From positions 1-18,949 of the forward strand of contig JANBPT010000929.1 of assembly GCA_027575765.1 (NCBI GenBank): a stretch of 18,949 bases of DNA. Direction: 5' to 3'. Shown here piece by piece: positions 1-10,980 of this stretch (its first letter is position 1; every line of letters starts with the position of its first letter). This stretch comes from Tieghemiomyces parasiticus (taxonomy: Eukaryota > Kickxellomycota > Dimargaritomycetes > Dimargaritales > Dimargaritaceae). The notes below the pieces were generated by a model, which did no database searches, was not told where the DNA came from, and worked only from the letters and a program-made list of their open reading frames with translations. The translations under genes were made by a program, and so were the position numbers.

Positions 1-2578
1 CTTAGGCAAATGGTCGGCTATAGCATCATCGAGCGCCAGTAACATAAAACGGCGGCGGGTGCAGTTTAACTACGTCCTCTCTCAGCTTAGGCTTCCTCAC
101 ATGGGCAGAAAGCGGAGTATCGAAGGCGTTGGCGGCCATAGACATACAGGGCATGAAATCACTAGCGTAGACTTCGGGCGGGGGGGGTGGCCATAATCGG
201 CCCTCTATGAGGGTGGCGGAGGTAAGTGAACGACAATCATATTTTGACAGATGATAGGCGCCCCATCGACCGCTCCCCACTTCCTATTTACCATTGCACT
301 TCCAGTTGCCCCCAGGCCAGGCATGTCACCCTCTTTTTCAGAGAGCCACCAACAGTACTCATTATGCTAATCCCGTTAGTCATTTCTCTGTTTGTTATGA
401 AAGTATAGGCCACCTATTAACTCCAAAGGCTCACTGCCACGGTCGCTGTGGCACTCCCTGTCACTTTTGTTCTCCATCCCGGCTACCATAGTATTTCATA
501 TATTAATTCATCACCCACACTATCACCTCGCATTCTACACTATCAAATGAAACGAGCTACTTTGACCCAACGCTGTTTGTAATAAGATCTAGCCCTAAAG
601 GGGCACATACACAGGGATACAGGCAGTTTGCAAGGATGTCACTGCCCCTCCCCTCACGTGAACGACTAAATACGTGGATGGAGAGGGAGGAAGAGGAGGG
701 GGAGTCAGTTTTTTAACGCCGCCTAATAGCTGCGACTCGCGTGTGTGTGTAGCAAGACTGTCGTACGTCCAGCTTGAAACAATACAGAGTAGAGAAAGTG
801 CGGTTCGAACGGCAATGGAGGGGCGGAATGGATGAGGAGGGAGGTGGGCTAAGAAAGAGGATCGGTTCGTTTTAAATCAGGCATACCAGTAGCGTTTGGC
901 AGCTTTGGTGGGCCAGTTGGCAGGTGTGGGAGGAGGTACATTTGACTGTTGAGTACACTTAGCCTTCCACTTCCTCCCTATAAAAAGCGGGGTGGCGGAG
1001 ATGGATCCGTGACTGGGACTGATCATTAGATAAATGACTTGCAGTCATATACCCTAATCAGAGCCTGGCGAATAGAAACGAAAACAATGATGCGTTAATG
1101 AAGGACAGGAGGTATCAAACACGGTTGATCCGACCAGTATTAGATATGGTGCATAAATAAAAGGAGGGGGGGAGGTACCTGCCTTATGAATCCCTAAATT
1201 CAGCCGCCCACTAGCTGATCGGGTGGGAAAAAAGTGGAACTGGTCGTTGGCTTGACAAAAGTGAAAGGTCAGAATTGGTTAGTTAACCCATATCTTTATA
1301 CCTTGTAATTCCCCTTTCGAAGTAAAACCGCCTCACGGTTACGCTGCTACAGGCAGTATCCCAGGTCACTCGCCTCCCCCCAGCGCAGGGAAGCGAGGAA
1401 AGTAAGAGATGGTGGGGGGATCTCGTCGGTACCACTGTCCGATGTACCCTACCCGCCCCTAACTTGCCCACCTTCCACCATTTCAGGACCCGCCAACGGC
1501 GTCCATAGTCCACTTCCCCATTAAGACCATGTCGATCTGTCGATGCAACCTCCACTATTCCTAAAACGTAATATTAGTTTGAAGGACGGAGTGTGTACGG
1601 CCAATCCTTGCAAAGTCAAGTCAAGTTGATACAGTGAATGACGTATCTGGTAAGATGGAACAGAGGTATGTAGGTTGGCGGATTATGAATAACGCTGGAT
1701 CGGCACTCCTTTGGCATGAGTTACCTAGCCTATCCCCCCCCCGTACGCTCGCAGCAAGCGACTTTAAAAAGTCTACTCGACTGAAGCACCAAACAGCGTT
1801 GACTGCTTACCAAATACAATCATGACAAGCTGCACTTGGGCAGGTGGTCCGTCATGTCAAACGGTCAGGTTGATTTTAACTGTCAGTATTGACAGTAAGG
1901 TGCTCCTCACTCGATATACTACTACCAATTCGAAAGTTATGGATGTGAAGCTGGGCCTCTCAGTCAAATATCTGATCCGCACTTTCACCTGCTTCAGCAT
2001 AAACACCTGCTGCGATATCTTAATACTTTGATTGTCTCTCCCACCGACCTCCAACGTAAGCCTATTCCTTAGTGCGTAGGGAAAAATAGGGGACACGACC
2101 CATGTCACACTCTTGCCTGTCTAGAATCCCAAGTGCCCTCGATACTCAGAATAGGCACCTCCGAATTTGAGTACACCATATAATCAATGTCGAAGTATCC
2201 ACAGGGACTTGGTGTCAGAAGTCGGTATACAACCCCAATGCTATGCGTTTCGGGTAATCAGCCGTGTATACTCGGTACAGCATCAGGTGGGGAGGCACTT
2301 ATAAATACCACCATAATTTGACGACCACAGACCTGCGATGTGTGGACCCGCAGGTTCTCATTAATATAGACAAAACATAAACATTGCCTTCTGCGGAAAG
2401 GTTACCTTCCCACGCCGGAGAGGTAGAAATGGACGGAGACCGAGGAATGTGGTCAGAATGCGCAACGCTTTATCATGACACGTCAACCTTCCGTCCTTCC
2501 AATTCCCAGCTCCTTCCTAAAACCGGAGTTTTCTAATCTAGGGCTCGGAAAAATCTGGCGTGGGACGGAAACGATGGC

Positions 2579-2622
2579 GAGGAGAAAGGGAGAGAGGGGG
2601 GTGGGGAAGGAAAGGAAAGGGG
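2579..2622 (+). repeat. 44-nt purine tract with one T interruption
   Basis: The + strand from 2579 to 2622 is purine only, apart from T2602, and has runs of G6 and G4 followed by AAGG/AAAGG repeats. Homopurine-homopyrimidine tracts of this length can form triplex (H-DNA). Only three close G-runs are present, so a standard G-quadruplex is not met. Confidence 0.75.
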
Positions 2623-3049
2623 TCACTTAGCGGAGTCAATTTCGACAGCACTAATTATCCACACGGAAGGCAAGTGTGTGTTCATAACACAATGTCACCC
2701 GCCATTAGCGGTATGGTGGTCAGAAGGGCGAGTTAAAATGGAGTGAGGACACTTGGGAATATCTCGAATGAGTATGGGGTGACTATCCTTGGGCCATAGA
2801 CACGACTCTGACGGCCCACACTAGATCGTAACGGGGCCGAAGGCATATCCTGTAACAGGAGCGAGGACGTTGTTTGAGACTGCTAACTTTCCACCGTTTA
2901 GTAGGTCGCCCTGGTCGATCGGGCTATGGGTTGTACGCTGATTCATGGCAGCGACCGACGAACGATCATGTATCCCCCCAGGGCGACGGTGGTTACCCAC
3001 AAGACGCCAGATGAAGGGTTGCGATCCCCTTTTTTTTCACTTGGACCTT

Positions 3050-3060
3050 GGGGGGGGGGG
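3050..3060 (+). repeat. G11 homopolymer with a nearby T8 run
   Basis: Eleven consecutive G residues end at 3060, and a T8 run sits at 3030-3037, 12 bases upstream. Such runs are prone to length polymorphism and sequencing or assembly error, so any frame crossing this point (for example the 2945-3295 ORF) should not be trusted. Confidence 0.9.
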
Positions 3061-6000
3061 TTTACGGCCTGCCTCTGTTCCCAGCCATCACCTGGCTCCC
3101 ATCGGGCCGTTGGCGTATAAGTGGTTGAACGAGATGTACGTTCTGATCCTGGTCTCGGGTGGTTTCACCGCGACCCGTCCTGCATTTGTTCCACCGGTCA
3201 ATTGTGCGAGCGATGTGGATAAGGGCGCAGTCGCGAGTGGATCTTTTGTTCCCCTCTCGTATTCTCTGTATTGTCAACATTGGGATGGTGGTTGATGAAA
3301 GCAAGCTATAGGTCCCCATAGAAATATAACCGGTCGTTCGATCGAGTAGCTTATTGTAAGATAGAGAGGTATGAGTAACCCTCGGTCTGCATGCGAAATC
3401 ATGGGGATAACGAAGTGCAGGGAGAGTGGCGGAGAGATTGAAAGAATTATAGAGTCGTTTATGTCTTGTTGCTAAAGTCTCTGGCCAAACCAATGAGTGC
3501 GGTATCGTACGTCTTACTGCGAGGCCGCTGCCCACCGACCCTCACCAATTGGACCAGCCGTTGAGACATGCTCATTCATAACAACCTCTGTCCCTCCATC
3601 TTGTGGTCTTCGTCACACCTCGCCCCCCTTTTCTATCTGTTTTCAGCTATACCTGCTGTTCTATACCAAGCGCGCCATAGCTTTACTCTTTTTTTTATCC
3701 GCCCCTCCCTCTTCGATCTGCAGTATTACGTCTGGGTCACCTGAAGTGGAGAAGGGGGAGGGAGATGAACTATTCTCCCTTAGCTGCATGTTTTGGCGCA
3801 GGGATTTACTGTGTACCTGTTGAGTCTCAAAAGGAAAAACTTCCATTATACAAGAGTACATCAAAAACCAGTCAAAGGAAGAAGGGGGGAAACTGATTAA
3901 GGTCAGCGGCCGGGGGAGGAGGAGGGGAAGGTGCCAACTCGGCAGCACATCCGACTAGAGAATGGGCGTGCAGAGAGGTGGGGATGGCCCACTGGGACAG
4001 TCGGGGTGATGAGAAGGCCGGGGAAGCGGTAACCAATAGCTATAGAATGGACCAACGCAAATGCAATCACCAGTGTAAGGCCGTAGATAGATTTACACGA
4101 TATTTAATGGTAATACTGGCGCGGATAGGTCGGGGAAGGGGTGCATCAGAAGAGTTAGAACTGGGCTGAAATGTGGGGTCGACGACTAAATCTACAATTA
4201 CCACTGAGTATAGATGCATATGAGGTACTTTGTCATATTAGGAGGGTTAGCTACTGCGCGGATACGGCGTGGGTATGTCACAACTACGCTGTTGACTGCT
4301 GGCAGACCGGCTTGATCGTCCAAATTTCGATGTAACCATAGTTTCGCTGCTCGAGTCGGGCGGAGGGATGCGAGTTAGGGCAGGTGAGGGCCACGGATAC
4401 CCGAACCCGAATCTCACCGAGCCCACCCGTCATGATTGTTCACCCTCCCTACCTTTTCGTCCCCCCTTCTCCGCTTCCGCTATTGTAGGTAACTCCAACA
4501 GCCAATGGTATTGAGCAGTAGTAACTAAAGAGTACAGGTGGAACGCGTGGAGCGTACTCCGACTGTCAAGGACTGTATGGCCGACGCCGCTGTCCCTTGA
4601 GTTGGGCACGGGTGAATGCAGGGCCTGCCATTTTGACGAATGCGGCGGAGGACAGCGTATCGGTCTGGCTGCTGGCGGTGATACTTGGAAGAGACCTTAC
4701 TTGACAGGCTGGAAAGCTAGTGCGATTCGATGGCGGTGCTACACGATAAAGCAAGGGCGACACGAATGACCGAGGCGAGGACATTATGGGGAGGGGGATG
4801 TGGAGAGTGGGGATGGGGATACTGGATAGAAGAAGCGAGGGGTGTCCACCGGGCGCAAGCTTGGAAATATCACAAATTGAGTATGGACGGCGGTGCAGTT
4901 CGTCGCAAGGGGAATAGGAGCAGGTCGACTCTCTGGAGACACGAAATGGGAAATGTATAATCTGTATTTTGGGCCCTTACGGACCCCATTTGCAGATATC
5001 ATTGCTGGAATCCCCACCCCGTGGTATAATCAATTTGTACCCACCACCGACAAACGGTCTCCGGCGACCTCGTTTCAGTAACGCTAAAACGTGCTCATAT
5101 TATACTGAATTTCTTTCCCCACATCGGGGTCTTCATTCTTTGGCCGTCCGTTCCTGGGTAGACCTTCCGAAATGCCATCCGTGATGAAGAATCCTTACAC
5201 TTGACTTGTCCATTCAAACTAGGAGAGTCAGGTCCAGTAAGGTGGATAGGCTTGGCTCAGATGTAAGCAGTCCCACTTTCTCCTTTCCTTTTACGCACCT
5301 CGAAAATAAAAGGCAACGCCCCCCTCCCCTCATTTGTACTAATTTTAAGTTATTATGACCATTTATCTCACCAGGCCAGGGTTGAATGTGGCAGGAAAAT
5401 TAAGCAAAAGGAACATGAGAGTGCGGTTGAACTGCGTGAGAGTAGGTGACAATGGGAGGTAAAAGGGCAGCAATGTTAGTGGCTGGTTGAGTAGACCAGT
5501 GTACCTAGTGAAGGGGAATGTCTCACAACAAAACTTTGTCTTCCATTTAGAGCGCAGAAATTTCGGATAGGTGGGCGATGTGTGCCGTGTGCCTGGCTTC
5601 GAGAGAGGAATATCTCGGCCGTACGGGCAACGGACTGTGCGTCATCGATAGACGGACCATGTCTACTAAGGCGATTGGTAGTGGGAGTGCAGTCATGGCT
5701 ATCGGCCAAGCCCTTCTGTATCTACCTTAAGGCCACGGGTTCTCAGTGGGGTAAGAATGCAGACCGGTCAACCGTTGGGTAAGCTGTACCCTTAATAATA
5801 GCCTTATTGGCTCTCGTGGGATGTGATGTGTGCTTGGACCTTGGCACGACAGCGGCGGCTGAGTTATATTGCCTAATCTACTGTGCGCTCTCTATAAATA
5901 ATTTGGTCTCGAGATCAGCCACGAGTAGGGGGGATACCTTGCTTCTGCAGGGCGGTGCGACTAGCGATGGTGGTAGGCTGACAGGTTTTTGGTCCCAGTC

Positions 6001-6110
6001 CGATGTTTCCTGCATTGCTTACGATCTTAGGCCTACCATGACGAGTGATAGAAATCGGAAACACGCCTTAGAATAGCCGGGACGACGGATGACCACAATA
6101 ATTTAATAAC
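3061..6110. other. Region without a supported gene
   Basis: The longest open frames are 157 codons (3062-3535, - strand), 116 codons (2945-3295, + strand) and 108 codons (3497-3823, + strand). They overlap each other on opposite strands, and none shows a known domain. The + strand is purine-rich around 3850-4860 (for example 43 of 60 purines in 4801-4860) and includes the extended G-quadruplex candidate at 4788-4818. A TATAAATA at 5893-5900 is isolated. I see no transposon termini, no reverse transcriptase or transposase motifs, and no structural RNA. Confidence 0.5.
4788..4818 (+). other. Putative G-quadruplex with a long central loop, + strand
   Basis: Four G-runs lie at 4788-4791, 4793-4797, 4809-4812 and 4815-4818, separated by loops of 1, 11 and 2 nt. 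The 11-nt loop exceeds the usual 7-nt limit, so this is an extended-loop candidate only. It sits in a purine-rich block with no supported gene nearby. Confidence 0.45.
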
Positions 6111-8333
6111 TATAGAGTTACGCTAATCTGCTTGACAGTCTGGCCGGAAAAATAAGCGGGGGATAGAGGGTTGGTGAGACGAGAAGGCACGTGATTAACC
6201 CCTATCTGTTTCGCGTAAAGTGGTCAAAGGTGAAATAAGTTATCCCCTCCCACGTGTCTATCGGCCTGGAAGGATCGCGGTTGGCTATCGCGTCGATAAC
6301 TGTCACCACACGGGCATCCTCGGCCCATCCACCGATCTGTGGTCAGAGTTCTTTATTATCAGCTACCAGGATCATGTTCCACTCCACTGAGATCCGGGGC
6401 GCACCCGCTCCTACCCTGGGTGATCTCAACGAAGGACCATGTATAAACCCTATGCGTATATCGATGAATGGGTCTGGGCTAAATTATAGCGCTGCTGGCG
6501 TCCATTTTTGATATATTGTTTTGAGGTTAACAGTAGTAGGACGGTTCGGCATTTCTATTGGGAAAGTGGAGTTAGGGGTATCAGACCACTATTACAGCGC
6601 CCAGTGTTGACCAGCGGCGCTGTATACGACGGAGAACTAAAGGGGGAGGGTATTACAAACGCGGCGCGACGTATAGTAAATGAGGTAGAAGCCGTCGCGA
6701 TGACGGTTATATCATGGGAGGGGGGGGGGGTAGCACAATTGGGGCACGAATAAAGAACGAGTAACGTGGCAAGGGGGAATGAGGTATGGTTATGAGGAAT
6801 CGAAGGCTAGTAAGTAGCTAGCCACCAGTTAACTATGTGAACTGTTACTGCCCCTACCCCGCCCCCATTTTTCTCCGAATGACCACCTCTTACTCCTTCC
6901 TTGCCGTCACACTTTCGGCTGGCTGTCTCGCAACTTTTATCATTATTACTATTTGCCCACTTCCCCCTCCCCTTTCGGTCTCACCAATCCACAGTGTGCA
7001 CTCGTAGGCTGGATGTCACTCATCCGCCTGCCGGCGGTTGACCATCCAAACACTCACACAGCCTAAGGCTTTGGATGCCAACCACCCCATCAGAAATGAT
7101 CGAGGCAGGTGGTAACTCCACCATCCATGCCCTCCCCCCGCGGGCGATCTAGGGGGAAAAGGGCGCACTCTCCTCGTGTGTATGTGTGCGAGCAGGTCTA
7201 TCTGTACGTTAAGGAGGATGGGATCTTCGCTACACGAATCGCCACGACGCTGATTGTCCCTCACCGTTCGGCTGATCCAATCCAAGGTGCACCGATGCGC
7301 CGTGAAGATGTGATGGCCTAGCTCTTCTAGCCTCCCTCTATTCTCAGCCATTCAATGTGGCTATGGGGGATATCGTTGCTAATAACCCGGTCATCTCGCC
7401 AGTTGAAATACAGGTTAAAGTGGTGCGATGTTTAGCACTCATGATGAGTCGTATACCCGCCCTTTACCACTGGCTGCCTACTTAATTCATTAGTGTTCGA
7501 TACCGACACCCAGTGGTGACTAGTAGCTAGGCCATATCTCTTGGCTCATCGTCATCAAGGTCGTTTACCTGGTGTGCGTCAGATCCAAGGTACAGCATCA
7601 TCGTTCGCACTCTTTCCCCCTCCGCCCATCCCTCTCTCTAGTGTGTATAAATTACTCCAACATACATCACAGGGATGTACCAAGCCGATCATCTGCTGGC
7701 GCAACTGTCCCAAGTTGACAGGCGGGAGAGCGGCACATCATCACTTCACTGTCACATATGACTTGGCTGCACTGCATTAGCAATCTGGCCATGCTTGTGA
7801 CAATCCCTTTCAAAGAAGTACCGTGGGCTGTTTATAGATTCGACGTTGTATCTCGGTGACAGCCCCCCTTCACCACCACTGGACGAACTCGAGACTAAAA
7901 AGGTGGTTCTAGAGTAAGCTCCGGTCGTTTAGAAGTAACAGTGGACGGGCAGGTAGACTCATTATTCTCTTTACCTCCGTCTGCCCCCCTTCCCTGCTAC
8001 TATTTCCACCGCGCCATCTACGTTTATCGGCCTCCGTATTTAATTGCATTGGTTCATCTTATCGGTGGATTGTACGCCAATGCTCTACTCGGCCATCCGC
8101 CCTTCCCGCTCTGCATTCCGAGCTTCTCTGTCGTCTATGAATTCGTACATACCCACACAAACATGGAAGGCGGGGCGAAGGAATCCGATCCCGCCTTGGC
8201 ATCTACCTTCGCGGTGACTGTGAAGGGTCCAATATTAAAAAAATCCACATCACAGCCAGTTCCCACTTTGGTAGCCTTTGGTGGGGTTTAAGCTTTACAC
8301 CCACCGGAATAGGGCCATTTCCCTTCACCGTCC
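6111..8333. other. Region without a supported gene
   Basis: The longest frames are 116 codons (7941-8291, + strand) and 111 codons (7016-7351, - strand); neither resembles a family I know. A G11 run lies at 6720-6730, preceded by GGGA. C-runs at 6851-6867 (three runs) fall one run short of a quadruplex motif. A 6-bp inverted repeat (GGCTAG/CTAGCC) is at 6805-6823. Composition shifts from purine-rich (around 6640-6790) to mixed or pyrimidine-rich after about 6850. Confidence 0.5.
6720..6730 (+). repeat. G11 homopolymer
   Basis: Eleven consecutive G residues, preceded by GGGA at 6716-6719. The short 6508-6753 ORF runs through it, so that frame is unreliable. Confidence 0.9.
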
Positions 8334-8972
8334 CTAATATTCATTGGCCGCCGTAGACGCTCGTACCCTTCGTCGCAATTCCAGTACTGCCCCGCCCACG
8401 CTGCCTCCTTTCATGTATATTTCGCTGACGGGCCCGGTGACCGTATCATCTCTAGCATTTCTTTGACACCATGGCAAAACCAGTTGGGGTGTGACAGAGC
8501 TCATGGCCAGACTCCCTGATTCGAAGTATATTCTGGCTAACCCCCTACCTACCAAGTAAACGGACTCATACCACGTAGGCACGCAATGACACCCGTATGT
8601 GGCCAAGGTATGGCGCGCAATGGCGAAGTCCCATGGTCGGGTACCAAGAGCGACAGTGTGGGGATGGGTAGTAGAAGGAAGAAAGTTGGCGGTTATGTGA
8701 GACGGCAAGTTAGCGGGGATTGAACTTGGCGCAGGGCAAACCCCGTGGTAGCTGGAGGCTGGGTAGGGTTGACCTCGGACCTTTTCACCGACCCCATCAC
8801 ACCAAAAGGAATACATCTGATTGCCTATTCCATTAACCATTATGATTGGACCGTATATCAGGCACAGGGCCCAGCCGGGCGGGGAATCCCAGGTAACGAA
8901 GAGTAAGTGGGGCGCCCGAAGTGGTCGAGTGGGGACAAGTGGGAGAAGGCCTTGACTGATGGATTCCTTCAT
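8334..8972 (-). CDS. Unrecognised 212-codon ORF, doubtful gene
   Basis: This is the longest open frame outside the forkhead gene. Its product is rich in Trp, Cys, Gly and Pro, and I recognise no domain, signal peptide or clear membrane segment in it. GC3 counted over its first 90 codons after the ATG is about 57%, far from the roughly 80% of the forkhead gene and close to the surrounding DNA, so codon use gives no support. A rough random expectation (about 3 stops in 64 codons) makes a 212-codon run uncommon but not exceptional in a window of this size. It stands alone, with no partner genes or clear promoter. It could be a chance ORF, an exon of an unseen gene or a decayed gene. Confidence 0.12.
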   Translation of the reverse strand: MKESISQGLLPLVPTRPLRAPHLLFVTWDSPPGWALCLIYGPIIMVNGIGNQMYSFWCDGVGEKVRGQPYPASSYHGVCPAPSSIPANLPSHITANFLPSTTHPHTVALGTRPWDFAIARHTLATYGCHCVPTWYESVYLVGRGLARIYFESGSLAMSSVTPQLVLPWCQRNARDDTVTGPVSEIYMKGGSVGGAVLELRRRVRASTAANEY

Positions 8973-9193
8973 TAGAGGTGTACCAAATGAAGGGCCTCAA
9001 GAAGCCCAGCAAGTCATATATTTGCTGGTGATATCGGGATGAAAGCAGAGAAGAACAGTCATACCTCTTGTAGCTTGGGCTATCGCTTATTTCGCCGACT
9101 ATACTCCGTGTGTCGGCCGCCCTGACCACCCTACATTTTTTATCCGGTCGATTACACCTATACCTGCCGACGCTAGGCTTTCACAAGTCAATA

Positions 9194-9216
9194 CCCTCCC
9201 CTACTCCCGCACACCC
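9194..9216 (-). other. Canonical G-quadruplex motif on the - strand (i-motif on +)
   Basis: C-runs on the + strand at 9194-9196, 9198-9201, 9206-9208 and 9214-9216 are separated by loops of 1, 4 and 5 nt, which meets the G3+N1-7 rule on the - strand. It lies 13 bp from the Z-DNA-prone repeat. Any function is inferred. Confidence 0.6.
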
Positions 9217-9228
9217 ATCCACTCATGC

Positions 9229-9230
<2 letters not shown>

Positions 9231-9264
<34 letters not shown>

Positions 9265-9275
9265 GCGCGCGCGCG
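9231..9275 (+). repeat. Dinucleotide microsatellite (AC)16(GC)6, Z-DNA candidate
   Basis: Sixteen AC units (9231-9262) run directly into GCGCGCGCGCGCG (9263-9275). Counting flanks, the strand alternates pyrimidine and purine without a break from 9230 to 9281 (52 bp). CG and CA/TG alternation is the classic Z-forming composition under negative supercoiling. The repeat is likely to be length-variable between strains. Confidence 0.95.
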
Positions 9276-10620
9276 TGCACAGTGGCCTTACAATAGGGTT
9301 AAAGAGACATGTCCTGCCCAGGCCCCTCTTCCATCTAAACCCCACCATAACCACTGTTAACCAGGGCAAGTGGGGCGATGGACGGTTGTGAAGGGAGAAG
9401 GAAGGGAAGGGAAATACGGCCAACAGTTTAGTGTATTGAGCTGGATCGCCCGTAGATTGGAAATGGCGATGGTACTGACATCTCATCCCTCCGCAGCCTT
9501 CCCTCATTTCTACGCCCACCCTGCGCGATTTTCTCCGACCCCTCCCCTTCTCGACCCCATCACCGTCACCACCCTCTTTTGCTCATGGCCAATCCCCCAT
9601 CTTGCCTACCCTAGCCCGTCCACCTGTCGAAGGGTTTGTTTTTTATTTAAATAGACCGGTTCAGCGCCCTTCCGAGTGGCAACGATCCCAACAAAACTCT
9701 GGAGTTGCCCTCCCTTCTCCTTCTATAGCCACCCTCGCTCCACCTTGCACGTATTTGTGTAGCCAACCACATTAATCACCTCCGTTCCCCTAACGGCCGT
9801 ACAAGTTACCCCTCAAGGCCTATTGTGCCTTGCACTCTATTGCTTGCAATCTTTACTCTCGTTCACCCTTACATCATCTATTCGATATCTTGCCGAACAT
9901 ACTGCGCCTTGGCTGTATATTGACCATTATTCGCCTAGCCGTGGATATCCTCTTTAAACCGCTAGCCAACTTGCATCGTAGCGACCCCGCTCTTCCCTAG
10001 TCATAATTCAACACGTGTGTGCGCACACTTTCGCCTCGACCTACATCTTTAATTTTAACGAACCACCTGGGTTGCTTATCGATTTGGTTACCGCCCCTCA
10101 CTTGGCCACGTTTTATAAGCCACTCACACTCTCGGAGCCAACCTAACCGCTGTCTTATCTCTCCACATTGTACAGGCCCACTATACATAATCTGCCCTTC
10201 CCCACTGCCCCTAGTACTGGTGCCCGCCATATCCTCTCCCGCCTCCAACAACCCGGTTGGACTTCGTTAAGGTAAGAACTACAACCCCGTCTCCAGATAC
10301 TGTATACCTGGTCGGAGTACGGGCCCACTTGTTTAGTCCGACTTTATGTTTTCCGTCTTTCCTTGGCTGTCTTTCGCGTGGCAAGCCTTTTTGCGAAAAT
10401 TTAGTGCGCTGGCTCGACTAGGGTTCCCCCTTCCTCTCTGCCTTTTGTATGTCTCTTTGTATCCGGCCCTCACTTTCGGGGGGGGGTTGTCTTTGTAGGC
10501 CTTGGCCTGCTAGACCTGGCTCCCGCCTGTGAACCTCCCCACGTTTTCAACCCGACCGCCATGTGTTTTCTACTCAACATCGGCCTTAACCTCCCTGTCA
10601 GCTCGTTCCCCTTGGGACGT

Positions 10621-10980
10621 AAAAACGAGGGAGGGGCGAGCGCAGGAGGGGGGAGGACTACATTGCGTGGGTGGGGGGGACAAGAGGCAATGTACTCTGC
10701 TCGTTGGCTCGCTTGGCGCCCTGACGTTGCACCGGCCTCCCCGTTTTCTTCGGCTTCATATAAGGGCCAAGGAGGGGATGGCCACTCCCTCGTCAGACCG
10801 TGTAACGCCCGGCAGTGGCCAGCGTGGTTGCGCAAACGGCGACCTCTCAGAGGTGCAGTTCAGCCCCGCAACGGTTAGCAGGGCTGCCTACGGCCCGGTA
10901 ACCCCAGACCGCGACCGGCAGAGAGCGTTCTACGCAGGCCTGTGGAGAGGGGGAGCTGACGCTGGCTATCCAGGCCGGTG
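10621..10980 (+). other. G-rich island inside the pyrimidine-rich domain
   Basis: The strand bias reverses sharply here: runs such as GGGAGGGG, G6 and G7 appear within 10629-10680. Three frames are open together across it (10529-10984 and 10561-10878 on +, 10470-10835 on -), which points to composition, not to a real CDS. A short inverted repeat ACCTC-TCA-GAGGT lies at 10842-10854. I do not recognise any product. It could be an exon, a structured non-coding RNA, or an insertion of different origin. Confidence 0.3.

Larger units (their letters stand above)
1..3060. other. Region without a supported gene
   Basis: Only short ORFs (up to about 90 codons) occur, with no recognised domain. Composition alternates between purine-rich blocks (for example 661-720 at 70% purine and 781-840 at 77%) and balanced DNA. 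It holds a 25-nt pure purine tract (680-704), a TATAAAAA at 979-986 with no gene behind it, a C9 run at 1734-1742, a 44-nt purine tract broken by one T (2579-2622), and T8 and G11 runs at 3030-3037 and 3050-3060. No tRNA-like arms were found on a visual scan. It could be intergenic DNA, or hold a gene with very short exons that I cannot see. Confidence 0.5.
8973..9480. other. Non-coding stretch with structured DNA
   Basis: No supported gene. This stretch marks the change from mixed DNA on the left to the long pyrimidine-rich domain on the right. It contains the minus-strand G4 motif (9194-9216) and the (AC)n(GC)n tract (9231-9275). Open frames across the repeat (93-98 codons) owe their openness to the dinucleotide repeat. 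A short purine-rich patch lies at about 9361-9420. Confidence 0.5.

Noticed and set aside
790..820. GGTTCGAAC resembling a tRNA T-loop
   Set aside because: The flanking bases do not form a 5-bp T-stem, and no acceptor, D or anticodon arms can be placed around it.
979..986. TATAAAAA promoter-like element
   Set aside because: The next ATG (about 1001) opens only a few codons before a stop, no supported gene follows, and the motif is common by chance.
3062..3535. 157-codon - strand ORF
   Set aside because: No domain, overlap with other frames on the + strand, proximity to a G11 run, and a length reachable by chance.
5893..5900. TATAAATA element
   Set aside because: It lies inside a short unrecognised ORF, with no CT block or supported gene downstream.
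6805..6823. GGCTAG/CTAGCC inverted repeat
   Set aside because: A 6-bp stem with a 7-nt loop is expected many times in 19 kb and lies in no functional context.
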